Source: Cyanodermella asteris (Eukaryota; Ascomycota; Lecanoromycetes; Ostropales; Stictidaceae). Taken from it: a stretch of 64,000 nt of DNA. Where the stretch lies: NCBI GenBank assembly GCA_900618795.1, contig UYJD01000006.1, positions 912,785 through 976,784 on the forward strand, in the 5' to 3' direction. Positions 43,667-55,018 of this stretch are shown piece after piece (position 1 is the stretch's first letter; each line of letters starts with the position of its first letter). Both the position numbers and the translations under genes were made by a program. Under the pieces are notes generated by a model that searched no databases, had not been told where the DNA came from, and saw nothing but the letters and a program-made list of their open reading frames with translations.

Positions 43667-46423
43667 ATGTACACGCTCAACGGCCTTTACGTGAGGGCAT
43701 GTGCTCTTGAAAAGGCTTGGCTTCAGTCTCTTGGGTTTTCTCGACACCTCCAAGCCGAGCATGATCCCGCCCGGTGCCGAGAAGCTGATACGCTGATGTT
43801 GTTTGTGAAGCTCCGAGCTACTCTTGTGGGCATGAGCCCGTTGTACACAACTGAAAACCCTATTCAGCCTCAGGATGAACAAGATCTGACCAAGGAATAC
43901 CAGAGAATCGTTGTCATATTCGAGGAGATATTTGAGGAACACAAGAGGGATCCAAGCAAGTGCCCACTCTCGCCACAGACCATAACGTTTTTACGCGCAG
44001 CTGGACTCTGGGGACGGCCAGTGGCTGCTCGTGATGGTGTTGAGATCCCACCCAGAAAAACTGGCGGCCTGACAGGCATGAAGGTCCAACATCCTCGACG
44101 AGTCGTTAATCGGATTGCCGCTTTACGTCGACTAGCTGGAGCTATCTTTCAATCGACGCCGAAGCACACAGAACGTCATGTCCGAGCTCGTAAGATCAAG
44201 GAAGACGAAATCGAGGGCATGATCAAAGTCTTGTCTGCTTTGAAACTTCCAGCGCCTGCTAACTCAGAAGCCCGCGAATCGACATCTTCTTCCTCTGGGC
44301 TCGACACGAACACCAAGCCTCGACTTGTACACGGTACTATCCACCATGGATCGTGCTCAATTTGCTTTGCTACAGAAGGCACGGTCTTGGCGTTGCCATG
44401 CATGATCCGCCATTCCTGCGCAGCCTGTCTGGAACAGCTCTACTCCACGAGCCTGAAATCAGCTTTGAGGTTTCCGCCAGTTTGCTGCACAGTACAACTG
44501 GACCCAAGCACAGCTGCAGGCGTAGTGACTAACGAGGTACTCATGCAGATCGAAGACAAGCTAGCTGAAAAGGGCTCAGACAAACCAGTGTACTGCATCG
44601 AATGCTCATTATTCATCCGCAAATCAGAAATCAGTGGAGACAATGCCTACTGCTGGCACTGCTGCGACAATACATGCGCAAAATGTGGAAAGCGTCCTCA
44701 CGAGGGCAAGAAGTGTACGGAAGATACTGATACTAAGGCGATACTTGACCTCGCAAAGGCGCAAGATTGGCAAAGATGTCGCAACTGCAAACATATGGTT
44801 GAAAGGCAGGATGGCTGCAATCACATTACATGCATCTGCGGACATCAGTTCTGCTACATTTGTGGTGGCAAGTGGAGGAACTGCGAATGCCCCTACCTTG
44901 ACGGGGAGGTCGTACACGATGGATGGATCATGGGCGTCGACGGGCAGCCGCGTGCCGCTCCCAACAGAGCCGGTCAGCTGAATTTTGGCCTTCGCCACCT
45001 CAGGGCGCGTCAAGAAATTCGTGCAAATCGCCCCCGGATCCCACAACCGCTTGATGTGGGGGATGAGGACGAGCAGGATAGGCGTTTGCAGGAAATGCGC
45101 CACCGCGCTGAGGAGATGCAACATCAATTGTTAGCGAGGCGAGCTGCACGCGACCAAGGTAGACAAGCGCCTCGGCCTCGCGGTCAGCTGCAGCCTCCAG
45201 CAGGGATTGTGCCTCGAGACTTGGCTGGGAGACATCCGCGCATGATAGCTCACGAAGAGCGACGCCAACAACAGGAACCAGATGAACACAACCTCGCAGG
45301 GCCGGCAGTCCAACCCGGTCGAGTCCAAGGCAGAAGAGCCCAAGCTCTACGACAGGCTGGTACCGACCGCAATAATCCGATTGTGATAGGTACGGAGGAG
45401 GAAGGGATGTGGCCTACTGATAGTTTTCGCCCCTTCGTTCCCGTCGGTGCGCGGCCAGCACCAAATCGTGCAAGAGCTCCTGATCAACAGCCCGGGAACA
45501 ACCTCGCTCCCGATCTGGATTGGAATTGGCCCTTCGGTAGTCCGGAGACACCGGAAACAACTAATGCCACTCCCCGGCAGCAGCGGAACCCCTTTGATGG
45601 TCCTCCGGGGAGACCGGGGGCGCCCACCGCGGCTCCTCAGCAGCGGCGGAGTCCCTTCGATGGTCTTTTGCGGGAATTGGGGCCACCTGACGTCGCTCCA
45701 CGGCAGCAGCATCATCCCTTCATACCTTTTGATCCTGCTCCGGCGTCAAGACGACCCAACGGTTTCGGCGTTGGCGAACTTCATCCTTTTGTGCCACACA
45801 GGAACCCGCTACATCAGGCAGATTCCAGTTTTCGAAGCCAAAACAGTACGTATCAGCTACCACCCAGGGCCCTCGGACATGGCGCTGCTACACCTCAAAT
45901 CAACCGTCCAGCCGCTCCCTTGACTCGGTTCGGACTCGGAGGAATCGATCACCGGGCTTCTGAAGCTCGGGTGACTAATTCGCCCAATACCTTGACACCA
46001 TTCGTGCATTCCGCTCGAACACGCGAGATGCTGAATCAAGTATTTCCTCCATGGGCTGAGTCGCCGGAAGCCCAAAGGGAGCCTCGAGTGGCTCATCAAT
46101 ACGACGGGGACTACCCGATGCCCGATGCTCCTGCTTCAACCGTTCCCGATTTCGGTCAAAGAACAGTGACAAACAGAGCAGGGTGGACTGTTCGCCCTCC
46201 GCCCACTGCCGGTCATGACCCTATGGAAATTAACGATCTGTCGCAGATTGCTCAAGCTGCAGGCATCATCGATACCGACCTCGACACGCTGATGGATGAG
46301 CAATACGAGACCTTGATGATGGCCGCCGATGCTACTGCTATGGACAACAACACCAAAAACAGGAACAACAGGAATAACAGGAACAACGGCAACCACAACA
46401 TCAACCTAGGAGACACTTACTGA
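43667..46423 (+). CDS. RBR-type E3 ubiquitin ligase (RING-IBR-RING)
   Basis: A single exon; from the ATG at 43667 (MYTLNGLYVRACALEKAW) it gives 918 residues. RING1 starts near residue 230 (CSICFATEG, then CMIRHSCAACL), the IBR follows (YCIECSLFIRKSE, CWHCCDNTCAKCGKRPHEGKKC), and RING2 begins near residue 371: CRNCKHMVERQDGCNHITC. By analogy with parkin, Cys 384 in DGCNHITC is the catalytic cysteine that takes ubiquitin from the E2 before passing it to substrate. The N-terminal 220 residues have no named domain. The C-terminal 480 residues are Pro/Arg/Gln-rich and probably disordered, ending in an Asn/Arg repeat (NRNNRNNRNN). An ATG at 43478 would add 63 residues; I prefer the later start because the extra part is atypical. 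Confidence 0.88.
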   Translation: MYTLNGLYVRACALEKAWLQSLGFSRHLQAEHDPARCREADTLMLFVKLRATLVGMSPLYTTENPIQPQDEQDLTKEYQRIVVIFEEIFEEHKRDPSKCPLSPQTITFLRAAGLWGRPVAARDGVEIPPRKTGGLTGMKVQHPRRVVNRIAALRRLAGAIFQSTPKHTERHVRARKIKEDEIEGMIKVLSALKLPAPANSEARESTSSSSGLDTNTKPRLVHGTIHHGSCSICFATEGTVLALPCMIRHSCAACLEQLYSTSLKSALRFPPVCCTVQLDPSTAAGVVTNEVLMQIEDKLAEKGSDKPVYCIECSLFIRKSEISGDNAYCWHCCDNTCAKCGKRPHEGKKCTEDTDTKAILDLAKAQDWQRCRNCKHMVERQDGCNHITCICGHQFCYICGGKWRNCECPYLDGEVVHDGWIMGVDGQPRAAPNRAGQLNFGLRHLRARQEIRANRPRIPQPLDVGDEDEQDRRLQEMRHRAEEMQHQLLARRAARDQGRQAPRPRGQLQPPAGIVPRDLAGRHPRMIAHEERRQQQEPDEHNLAGPAVQPGRVQGRRAQALRQAGTDRNNPIVIGTEEEGMWPTDSFRPFVPVGARPAPNRARAPDQQPGNNLAPDLDWNWPFGSPETPETTNATPRQQRNPFDGPPGRPGAPTAAPQQRRSPFDGLLRELGPPDVAPRQQHHPFIPFDPAPASRRPNGFGVGELHPFVPHRNPLHQADSSFRSQNSTYQLPPRALGHGAATPQINRPAAPLTRFGLGGIDHRASEARVTNSPNTLTPFVHSARTREMLNQVFPPWAESPEAQREPRVAHQYDGDYPMPDAPASTVPDFGQRTVTNRAGWTVRPPPTAGHDPMEINDLSQIAQAAGIIDTDLDTLMDEQYETLMMAADATAMDNNTKNRNNRNNRNNGNHNINLGDTY

Positions 46424-46425
46424 CA

Positions 46426-46641
46426 ATGGCAGCACAACTTGCGGCCTCGGTCGAGGTTGCTGTTGATGTGATGAATGCATTCTTGGAAGAAGCTTACACT
46501 AGAGGATGCGAGACTGATACTCTGTACCAGCATGACAGACATGAACTAGAGACGCTGCCGCGTTGCTTGGGGTCGCTCATTATGACGCCAGGGCTGGAGA
46601 CGGAACGGCACAAGCTATTTTGGGCGGCAGATAGAGCATAA
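46426..46641 (+). CDS. Small open frame directly after the RBR stop
   Basis: A 71-residue frame starts two bases after the RBR stop codon (TGACAATGG). The product (MAAQLAASVEVAVDVMNAFL..) has a helical start and no known domain. It might be translated by re-initiation, belong to a longer RBR isoform by splicing, or be chance. Weak support. Confidence 0.25.
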   Translation: MAAQLAASVEVAVDVMNAFLEEAYTRGCETDTLYQHDRHELETLPRCLGSLIMTPGLETERHKLFWAADRA

Positions 46642-46970
46642 TAAAAGTCACGTCAATGATTGAATTGGTTGCTCATGATTGAACTGGTTACTTTTCAATA
46701 TCAACGTGCACACAGGTGATTCGTTGCTCGTCATGGGCCATGTGTTTGGTTCTGTAGCCACTGCTCGTGCTTGTTATCAATGTTGAAGGACTCTAGCTAT
46801 GCCACCGCACTTCGGTACGCTATCCAAACAGGCCTGTGTCGGAAACATGACACAGTGAAATGCAACTGGTCGGTTTGGCACATGTCGTTCCGTCTTCGTC
46901 TCGAAGCTGAGAATGCGTGCTCCAAGACGCATACCTGCAAGAGAAGAGTCTCACATAAGATCAATCTCAA
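46642..46970. other. Intergenic, convergent 3' ends
   Basis: About 330 bp between the RBR region and the ceramidase 3' end. Nothing recognised. Confidence 0.45.
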
Positions 46971-48061
46971 TTACTGACTCTTCTTTGCGTGTCCGTTCTG
47001 GTACGACTCGGCGCGCACGATCTCGGGGAGCGAGAAGATGCTGGGCCAGTTGCATCTGTACTCCCTCTCTCGGCCATTTAGGCAGTGGCGCAGCCAGACA
47101 CCCCAAACGATGTAGAAGTAAGCTCCGGTCCCGGTCATCAGGTGCCTGGAGAATCCACAGTCAGCGAGTGTCCCATCCCATGTCACGAAAAGGTACTCAC
47201 CACCAGCCGTGCCCTTCGAGCAGGAAGCCCCAAGGCATCCCGACGTCTCGTCTCCAACCCCTTATCCTCCCGCAGTGCTCGTTGTCGAGGTTCCAGATCG
47301 CGTAGCCGCCGAGGAAGATTGCGAGGCCCAGTCCGACCATCTTCCACATGGCCGTGATGATCCACTGGTCGCCGAATTCCTTCGCGTCCAACCCTCCGGC
47401 AGTATCCGACTTTCCCGGCCTCGCGTCCCCGTTCTGAGTCGCGCGAGACTTTTCCCTCTCGACCAACGCGGGGCGCAGTCTGGTCTCCATGAGGAACATG
47501 CTCCGAAACAGCACCACGGCCGTCAAGATCGCGTACGCAGTCTGATGGAACGTCGGATCCTGCAGATAGTGGTAATACACCCCGATGAACAATGCCAGAG
47601 AGACCAGCGCAACCGCCAGAGCCGTGGAGAAGAGCGTGCCGCGGCCGTGCGAGAAGGTCGCAAAGCACATGATCAGCGTGATGACGATCATGGACATTTC
47701 GTCGGCGAGCTGCCACGGGTACTTGAGGGTCGCGTGGAAGAGGAAGGAGGCGGTGCCGACGAGGCCGTAGCCGATGAAGGAGACGGCGAAGATTGTGTCG
47801 TGGCCGTGCTTGAGGCAGTTCAGGAGACCCTTGACGGCCAGGCCCATGAAGAGGAGGTTGGTGGTAGTGTTGATGAGTTCTGCGCAAAAGTACGTGATGT
47901 TGTAGTTCTACGCGCCTGTCAGTTCAATGGCATTCTGTATTTCTGGTCGCGTTTTCGATCCAACTGACCTCTTCGCACCAGTCCAGCGTTGACGTGACTG
48001 GGTCCCAGTAGCCAGATTGGCCCGGTGGAGGATAATCCACCGAGGGCAACCACTCGGGCAT
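46971..48061 (-). CDS. Alkaline ceramidase (Ypc1/Ydc1 family)
   Basis: Three exons: 47969-48061, 47201-47907 and 46971-47145, with introns 47908-47968 (GTCAGT..GTAG) and 47146-47200 (GTGAGT..CCAG). Total 324 residues. The N-terminus PPPGQSGYWDPVTSTLDWCE and NYNITYFCAELINTTTNL are typical of the family, as are SFLFHATLKYPWQLADEMSM and, across the last intron, GHGWWHLMTGTGAYF. The conserved His, Asp and Ser residues in these blocks bind the catalytic zinc within seven membrane spans. The enzyme cleaves (phyto)ceramide to a long-chain base and fatty acid in the ER or Golgi. Missing either intron would truncate the protein, so this model is preferred over single-frame readings. Confidence 0.93.
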
Positions 48062-48736
48062 TTTGAAGGTATTGACACGCGACAGATGGATCTTTCGATA
48101 TACCTGAGGCTGCTTTGTTATGAGTATACGCCAAGAAGCCGGTGCACTGTTGTGCGCTTTTTTCTATCCGAGTGAATAAAAATTGGGCTTCAGCTGGCCA
48201 AAACAACTCGCCCAGGAAACACAAAGAGGGCTCAAACGTCGGACGGGCGGTTGATTGCGGCCGAAGATGGGACAACAAAAATAGCTCGCAACAAGAACAC
48301 AACAGTCTATAAGATATTGTACATGTCTAGTCTAGGAATACTCTGATCGGCCGTCGGTGCGGAATTTTTCTGGTGGCATACAGGTAAGCTGGAAGGGCTT
48401 TGGTGGGCATAAACAAGTACTTACTGTACCTTGCCTCTCGGATTAGTGTTGCTGCGACGTCATTGGCCCTAGACAACTGTTCACAGTAACATCGATCACA
48501 ACTTCAGAAGGAACGGTAACAATGCAGATCAGAGTGAAATTCTTGTATGGCTATCAAATCAGATCATCGTCTTCTGGTCTGCAATATCTGCTCCTATCAT
48601 CTTTACATCATTGTCAGCATCAAAGGTGGTAGCAGTGACTGCTTCAAAGGTTTGGTCATGGCAATGAGCTCAAAGCTTCATAAAAACAAGAAGCAGAACC
48701 GACCACAACACAAATTCATCTCTGCAGGAAACCACT
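48062..48736. other. Intergenic upstream of ceramidase
   Basis: 675 bp between two minus-strand genes; includes the ceramidase promoter and the 3' UTR of the next gene. No gene recognised. Confidence 0.45.
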
Positions 48737-49522
48737 TTACTCCGTGGCTTCATCGTCAGGCTCTTCGATCTCGGGCTCTTCGGTCTCCTCTTTGATCTCC
48801 TCTTTGACACCATCGTTGCCAGCCATCTCGTCGTCATCGTCTTCAGCTTCGCCACTAGCATCAGTCGTGCTGGGGACAAAGGTGCCAGCAGCCTTGGCTT
48901 CCATTATCCTCTTGAACTCCTTCTCCAAGAGCATGGTCGTGTACTTCTGCGTGCCTTTGGCCTCCATGATGGCAGCCAAGCGCTGAAACTTGGTACGTTC
49001 AAAACTTGCGCGCTCCTCATCGAATTGCTCCAAAGCTGCAAGAAGCTTGACATCATCACCCTCATCGAGACGCTCCCACGCTGCTTTGAGGCGGGCAAGA
49101 CGCACCGAGAGTGTGGAGTCGCCGACAGCCCGTCCGACCAGATTCTCGTAGGCGGCCTTGATCTCTTTGGACTTGGCGCCGTTCTGTTTCATCTTGAAAA
49201 TCATGCGATCGGCGGGAGTGGCTTCCTCCCAACTTGCGGGAATTGCATTGCTGCCTGCGCGACCGGTTCCTGGAGTTCTTGGAGTCTTTGGCGTGCGCGG
49301 AGCCTTGGGCGTCTTTGGGCCCTTAGCAGCAGTAGCGGCAGACTTCTTTTTCGGTGTCTTTGGGGCCTTGCTTGGGGAACTCTCGGGATGCTCTTCCTCG
49401 GAGGGACGCTTGAGGGGTGAATGCATCTCTTCATCGGACTATGACAAATCAGCAACTGAAAGCTTCTGCAGCGCGCTTGAACTCACCTCCATCTTGGGGG
49501 TCATGGGCTCCGGGGCTGACAT
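48737..49522 (-). CDS. Acidic nuclear protein with a Myb/SANT-like segment
   Basis: Exon 1 (49487-49522) encodes MSAPEPMTPKME; a 48 bp intron (GTGAGT..CATAG) leads to exon 2, 48737-49438, which continues SDEEMHSPLKRPSEEEHPES. Total 245 residues. A Lys/Pro/Thr-rich stretch (TPK and RTPKTP repeats, about 35-70) looks like a DNA- or chromatin-binding basic tail. Next is a helical segment, SWEEATPADRMIFKMKQNGA with TLSVRLARLKAAWERL, recalling Myb-like domains of fungal nuclear proteins. The C-terminus is a highly acidic tail. A role in chromatin or transcription is inferred from composition only. Confidence 0.7.
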
Positions 49523-50393
49523 CCTGCAATTGTGATTGACGTGTGGAGTGTTGTGTTGATGAGCAGCTGTCCTGTGTAAGTCAGGGGGCCTAAGTTTGAA
49601 CCAGCTATGCGATGACATACATTTGCAGCGACAGAGTGTGCTATGAGTGAGCCGTATGAAGCCACAGTTGGCAGGGGTGGGCGATGGTGGGAGTTGTTTC
49701 GCTTCAGCAGAAATCGACTTATCACTGGATCACCAACTTCTCGGAAGCAGATGGCCAAGAAAAGGTGATGAGAAGTCCAGGTAGCCCCATTGATCTTGTT
49801 GTTGAGCTGCGTGTCTCCGGCAACGGAAGGGATTCCCAAGCTCGCAGTGAGCCTGGACAGGTAAGCAGGAAGGTGTTTTGCTCAGTCGCGAGAATTCCTT
49901 CCTCATTTGCCGCTCACCTTTCTTTCGATGAACTCTCCAGCATCGCCACTGATCGCTCTTCTGTTTGCAATGGCGAACAAATGATACAGAGACGTGCCAG
50001 TTCTGGCGACAACAAGGTGATATGCAAGTGCCTACCAAGGCTAGTGTACCCTTCTGAATTTATAATGCTGATTCATCCTCGTTGCCAGCCACGATATTGA
50101 CCACTCTATGCTTTGGCAGCAATAGGCCCAAGACGCCCTGTGCTGTACTTCTCTTCGAAGGCGACCTTGCCGCTCAGTTTAATTTGAAATCAGCCTTTCA
50201 ATCGATCGCCAAAACTGGTCCTTAATCACTGTTACAGATTCGCCGACTAGACGGACGGACAATGTGTTTCGTGCACTTGGCAATCGGCTGCAATCTCTTG
50301 AAAAGTCGGTCAGAAGGTAAGACCGACTTTCCCCCTGACGATTCGGTGTACTTGTGAGATGATATCTCTATACGAAATAAGATAGTCAATCCG
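49523..50393. other. Intergenic to second assembly gap
   Basis: 870 bp with no supported gene. The left edge of the gap reads GTCAATCCG. Confidence 0.4.
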
Positions 50394-50634
50394 NNNNNNN
50401 NNNNNNNNNNNNNNNNNNNNNNNNNNNNNNNNNNNNNNNNNNNNNNNNNNNNNNNNNNNNNNNNNNNNNNNNNNNNNNNNNNNNNNNNNNNNNNNNNNNN
50501 NNNNNNNNNNNNNNNNNNNNNNNNNNNNNNNNNNNNNNNNNNNNNNNNNNNNNNNNNNNNNNNNNNNNNNNNNNNNNNNNNNNNNNNNNNNNNNNNNNNN
50601 NNNNNNNNNNNNNNNNNNNNNNNNNNNNNNNNNN
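50394..50634. other. Assembly gap (N run, 241 positions)
   Basis: Undetermined bases. CAATCCG occurs on both sides (just before 50394 and just after 50634), which may mean that the missing part is a local repeat. Confidence 0.95.
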
Positions 50635-51398
50635 ACAATCCGCTAGGCTGAAACTCAGAAGCTGCGCGTCGAATGAGGCAGCAAGTACAGATGAGATTGT
50701 TTGCTGAAAGGCCGCACCGGAATTTCCAGCTCCCAGCATTTCAGATCTCGCCAGTCTCGTCACGTCCTGGGCTTGTGTGACCTTGGGCGCACTGACTTCT
50801 CTACGCGCCGGGGATGGGACGACTCAGCCTGATAACGGAGCCATCTCCGTGCCTCAATCCATATACAATCTACAGCATGCGCCTTGGTGCTTGCGGAAAC
50901 CTGCATTATTTGGAACCAACCACTTTCCGGCTTGGAAAGCTGAATGTTACCGAAAGGACCGGTCAGAAAAGCCAGAAAAGCCGACAAATTTGGTGTATAC
51001 TAGCGAGCCGCGACCAGGGTCTCTTGCTGCACACACTCAGTTGACGCGCAGCTTGAAGTCAAACGTGTCCCTGAGGCAAGGCTTGAACATATTGGCTGTA
51101 AATTATCAGCCTGGGCTGGGGTGGAGAGCCCCTCACGCCGCCCTCAGGCTGGTCATGCCAGCTTTCTTAGCCTGACAGGCCTGTCCTGTGCATACCCGAA
51201 GTAACACAGGAGCAGATTGTGTTCTCCACATTGCCTGCCGGTCTGCCTGACCGCCAGCTACAGTTTAAAGCAGGTAGGTGATGACCGTCTTTCACTTTGT
51301 CTTGATTGAGACATCCTCTTCTGCTCAAACTCGTTCCAAAAGTTCGCCTCAGCATCGATTCCGCCAACTTCAGCATCAGCTCTGTCTGATCCGACGCC
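50635..51398. other. Intergenic after second gap
   Basis: About 760 bp. Open frames exist but none shows a domain. It may contain the first exon of the hypothetical gene that follows. Confidence 0.4.
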
Positions 51399-52421
51399 AT
51401 GATGTGGCAACCGACTCTACATCGGCGCCGGCACGTGAAAAACCTGTACAGTCACCGATGGGGAAGCACCCCAATACATGTGTATACAGCGCTCGGCGAG
51501 CAGGCACACCCCATCAGCAGAGCTACGTTACAACAATACTTGCCGAACGTCGACTTGACTTCCGAATCCTTGTACATGCCCGACATTGACGACCAGTATC
51601 TGGGAGATACGAATATAACATATGCATGGGATCTTATAGTAGAACATCTTCGGGTCATCGAGCAGCGCGTGGCGGAACCGTCGCTATCGGAAATGGTTCA
51701 AGAATGGGTTGTGAGACAAGCCGGCATGTCCACCCAGGAAGATTTCTGCGGAGGCTACAGCATTCCCATGACAATCAGGGCTCTCGGACGCATACTATCA
51801 CCAGAATACCTTGGCTGTTCAGCCATGTTACTGCCCTTGCAACAATTGCTCGCTTGGGTACTCGAGCCGGCCCCTTGCAAAGATCCGTACCTTTTTGCCG
51901 CAATACTGTCGACAATCTGCGAAATATCAGAAGACGATCCATCCAAACTCGTGGGTTCAATAGGCATCATAAAATCCACGCCTCACGCCGAAGATGCCGT
52001 CCTATTCGCCCTGGCCGATCCAACTTGCCAGATCTTCTGTCCCCTCTCCCAAGATCTGTTGAGAGCAATGGGTCTACGCGGTAACCAAGTGATCACATCC
52101 TGGCCCCGTCCAAGCTGGAGACGGCCGTTTCGCCGTCGCCGCAGTCTGCAAAGACTACCAATGGTCCAGCCTACACCATATCTCGCATCGAGCCTGAACT
52201 CCCTTGCGCCGATACCCCTGCTTCACCGACCACAGATGATGCCAAGGTCGAGAAGCGTCCCTGGCATTCGAGGAAGCAATCTGGCGCCGAACATGCTGAT
52301 GCAGATGGCGTTGGCGCACCCGGAGCGGGTGAAGATCGATAGCAGGCTATTTTTGGGTAGCCTGAGGCCGTATGGTTTCCCAGGTCGGCATCTGAGAGAA
52401 AACACGCTCCTTTGTAACTGA
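51399..52421 (+). CDS. Hypothetical protein, helical
   Basis: An open frame of 340 residues that I do not recognise. Residues about 25-225 look genuine: mixed helical text such as ITYAWDLIVEHLRVIEQRV, SLSEMVQEWVVRQAG and MLLPLQQLLAWVLEP. The first 24 residues are basic and may be leader or follow an unseen intron. After about 52085 this frame becomes Arg/Pro-rich and odd, while another plus frame reads more like a protein tail (ILAPSKLETAVSPSPQSAKT, then a run with TPASPTTDDAKVEKRPWH). That suggests an intron or frameshift near 52085. Boundaries are therefore uncertain. Confidence 0.45.
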   Translation: MMWQPTLHRRRHVKNLYSHRWGSTPIHVYTALGEQAHPISRATLQQYLPNVDLTSESLYMPDIDDQYLGDTNITYAWDLIVEHLRVIEQRVAEPSLSEMVQEWVVRQAGMSTQEDFCGGYSIPMTIRALGRILSPEYLGCSAMLLPLQQLLAWVLEPAPCKDPYLFAAILSTICEISEDDPSKLVGSIGIIKSTPHAEDAVLFALADPTCQIFCPLSQDLLRAMGLRGNQVITSWPRPSWRRPFRRRRSLQRLPMVQPTPYLASSLNSLAPIPLLHRPQMMPRSRSVPGIRGSNLAPNMLMQMALAHPERVKIDSRLFLGSLRPYGFPGRHLRENTLLCN

Positions 52422-52971
52422 GGTTGAGAGCTTGTAATCGGGGGGCGAATTACCCACCTGGGGCCTATCAGTGACGATAGACGCTTTGATAAAGAAGATT
52501 CACGTGCGAGAAGTAGTGTGAACTTGCGTCCTTGTTGTGGCATTTATCAGGTGGTGACATCTTCTTTGTACATAGGTAGCATTGAATCGGACTGTAATCA
52601 ACTAGCTTCACCAAACTTCTGACTGGGCATGGAAGGTGAACGTGAAATAGTTACCTGGCCCTGACAAAGGCTGGCGTCGAGTGCGGACCCAACAATTGCC
52701 CAAGAGGCGAAGCTCATTTCACGAGCTGTCACTCGCGTGGCACGCCATGTAGAGAACTGCACGGAGCCGGCCAGCTGAACGTTCGGGGTCTAGACGTGGA
52801 ATGACAAGGCACGCGAATTCCGTGCAACACAAGCACCAAGTCCCAGTATAGCGGTACGTAGGGCTCCCAAAGCTGCTCACGATGCCTTTCGAAAGATCTG
52901 GGAAGTTCTAGAAACAAGTGGCAACAGGCTCCAATAATATTACCCTATCAATACACTTCAATGGCTGTTGC
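52422..52971. other. Intergenic, convergent
   Basis: 550 bp between the hypothetical gene and the thioesterase 3' end. Nothing recognised. Confidence 0.45.
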
Positions 52972-53986
52972 TCATAACTCAGCTGAAAAGTCCTGAGCCA
53001 AGTCTTTCCAACCTCCGGGAGCGAAGTACGTCTTGAATGCCTCTTTGAGAACCTTGTCGGACAGGTGCATGTGCCGCCCGGTCGTGTTCTTGAACTCCAA
53101 CCGGCCATTCTCGTCCAGCCACCTCAATCCCAGCCAATCCTCCTTGTACATCTGACGATCCTGCAACTTTGTCTCCTTCATCGACGTCACATTATACTCG
53201 CTGAACCATCCACTCTCCTTGGGCACCACAGTCGTATCCTCCGCAAAAACGTACATGACAAACCTTTCCAATTTCTTCAGATTCTCCTTGTACGTCTCGT
53301 TCTTGACCTCGCGCTCGTTGTTGATGTCGGCCAAGAAATTGCTGTTCTCCAGATACGACTCCAGGTCCTCCGGATCCCGGTAGTACTGTGCGGGGACGAG
53401 CCGGTTCTGCACGAAGCCGCTCCAGGTGTTGCCCTTCAGGAGGCCCTGGATTCCGCGACACACCCAGTCGCCGTCGTCGCAGGCCTGGAACTCGGCGATG
53501 CCGTTGTGTTGGGAGCCGAAGGTGACGAGGTTGGCGACGGGCGGGACGTTGCAGCGCTCGACGTAGCCGCGCAGGAACTGGCCGCCCTGGGAGAAGCCGA
53601 GGGCGTTGATGGCGGGCGCGGTGGAGAGGATCGGGTCCGAGGCCAGGTCCTGGCAGACTTGGTCGATTTGGAGGGTCAGGTTGCCGAAGAAGGTGGCTTC
53701 GCGGTCGCCGCTGGCGTCGTCGGCGAGGTGCACGTAGTATACGTAGAGTCCTTCGATGGTTTCCTCGGCTAGTTTGCCGACGCTGCGGAGCCCGTCGGCT
53801 TGGAAACTAGAGGGGGTCAGTGTGTTGCCCGCTGAATTGGAGCTTGAGAACTTACTTATCTCCTAGACCGTGCCATATTACTAGCGGAAGTGGATCCTCG
53901 CTCTGTATATGTACAGGCTTCTGGATGGCCGATGCACACGCACTTGTTGTGATCGCTGCCGTGGCAACGAGCGTCGAGGGCTTCAT
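52972..53986 (-). CDS. ppt1: Palmitoyl-protein thioesterase (PPT1)
   Basis: Exon 1 is 53856-53986 and exon 2 is 52972-53806, with a 49 bp intron (GTAAGT..TCTAG). Total 321 residues. A signal peptide (MKPSTLVATAAITTSACASA) leads into PLPLVIWHGLGDN, the conserved opening of PPT1. The nucleophile is in LGFSQGGQFLRGYVERC; the acid is probably the Asp in AEDTTVVPKESGWF and the His lies in GRHMHLSDKVLKEAF near the C-terminus. VTFGSQHNGI and the Cys pairs also match. PPT1 removes palmitate from S-acylated proteins in the lysosome or vacuole. The frame is intact, and the intron is needed because exon 2 alone lacks the signal peptide and WHG motif. Confidence 0.93.
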
Positions 53987-55018
53987 TTCCCGCTACGGAA
54001 TTGCTCTAAGAAAATATGTGGCCGTTCAAGAGGGATCAGCTTTCAAAGAGACGGTTTCGATGGTTTGGAAACAGGAGTAAGGAGTGGTTTTGAGAGTACA
54101 AGTCGTGAGTTCTTGTTGAGCAGGTGGCAGCCTGAGTGGTCTGTCGACCCATAATGATTTCCTCTTTCGTACTAGCGTGTTTGCCGCCTTCCAAATCTAT
54201 TGGAGGGAAGCTTCCTACTCTCGTGGCTAATAATAACACTTTCTTGTGTTTTCAAAACTATTACATTACTTCCGAATGGATAATCAATAATCATAATTGG
54301 GGAGATGCGTTCAGCATTCGCTTCACGATATCGATACAGGTAAAGAGACCGAATCGGCATTGTTGTCTGTGGGACCGGATTGTACTCTCCAACTCCGTAA
54401 CATGGCCCATCTACTTCGGCGTCATCAACATGCTGCAACACTTTCCCATCTGCGCCTACACGAAGGTGATATCCACCATGCGGATTGTTAGCGATCATCG
54501 GCTGCCAGTCCGCTCTCTGCAACCCGTGATATGGGTGTTGGATAAAGGCAAGAATGCGGTGCTGCAAGCCCTCACTGACAGCAATCTCGAACTAGGTGGT
54601 CTCCGTTACCCAACCCAGACGACCACATGTTCCAAAGGTAATGGGTAGATCGCTGGCACGGTACGCACCCAGCCAATCACCCAGTTCACCGATGAGTCAA
54701 GTACAACACGAATTCCTACCTGAGATTTGACTGATCCCTAATTGAGAGCGTGACGAGCAGCTCGGTGGGTACTTCAATGACCGTTGCATCAAATTACGAG
54801 GTGTGTGCTCGGTCATATACTGTTATAGGCATAAGGCAGTTCATGTGTGCCGTGACACCAAATTACCACGGCATCGAGCTTCCCGCTCACTTTAGGGAGT
54901 CCTCGCCACCATTTGTTCCAAACCTTGATTTGAAATAGACGAGGATGGGTCGAGAGTGGCATCGGTCTGAACATGGCTTATCTGTGAACTCATATGCATG
55001 TATTGTGGTGCTCAAAAA
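53987..55018. other. Intergenic between PPT1 and NRPS
   Basis: 1.03 kb, more AT-rich around 54200-54310. A 131-residue minus-strand frame (54172-54567) is open but has no recognised domain and no clear start context. I do not call a gene here. Confidence 0.4.

Noticed and set aside
47209-47967. 252-codon plus-strand frame over the ceramidase
   Set aside because: Antisense shadow; the minus strand has conserved ceramidase motifs and splice sites.
53065-53772. 235-codon plus-strand frame over PPT1
   Set aside because: Antisense shadow of the thioesterase.
54172-54567. 131-residue minus-strand gene
   Set aside because: No domain, no start context and AT-rich surroundings; likely chance.
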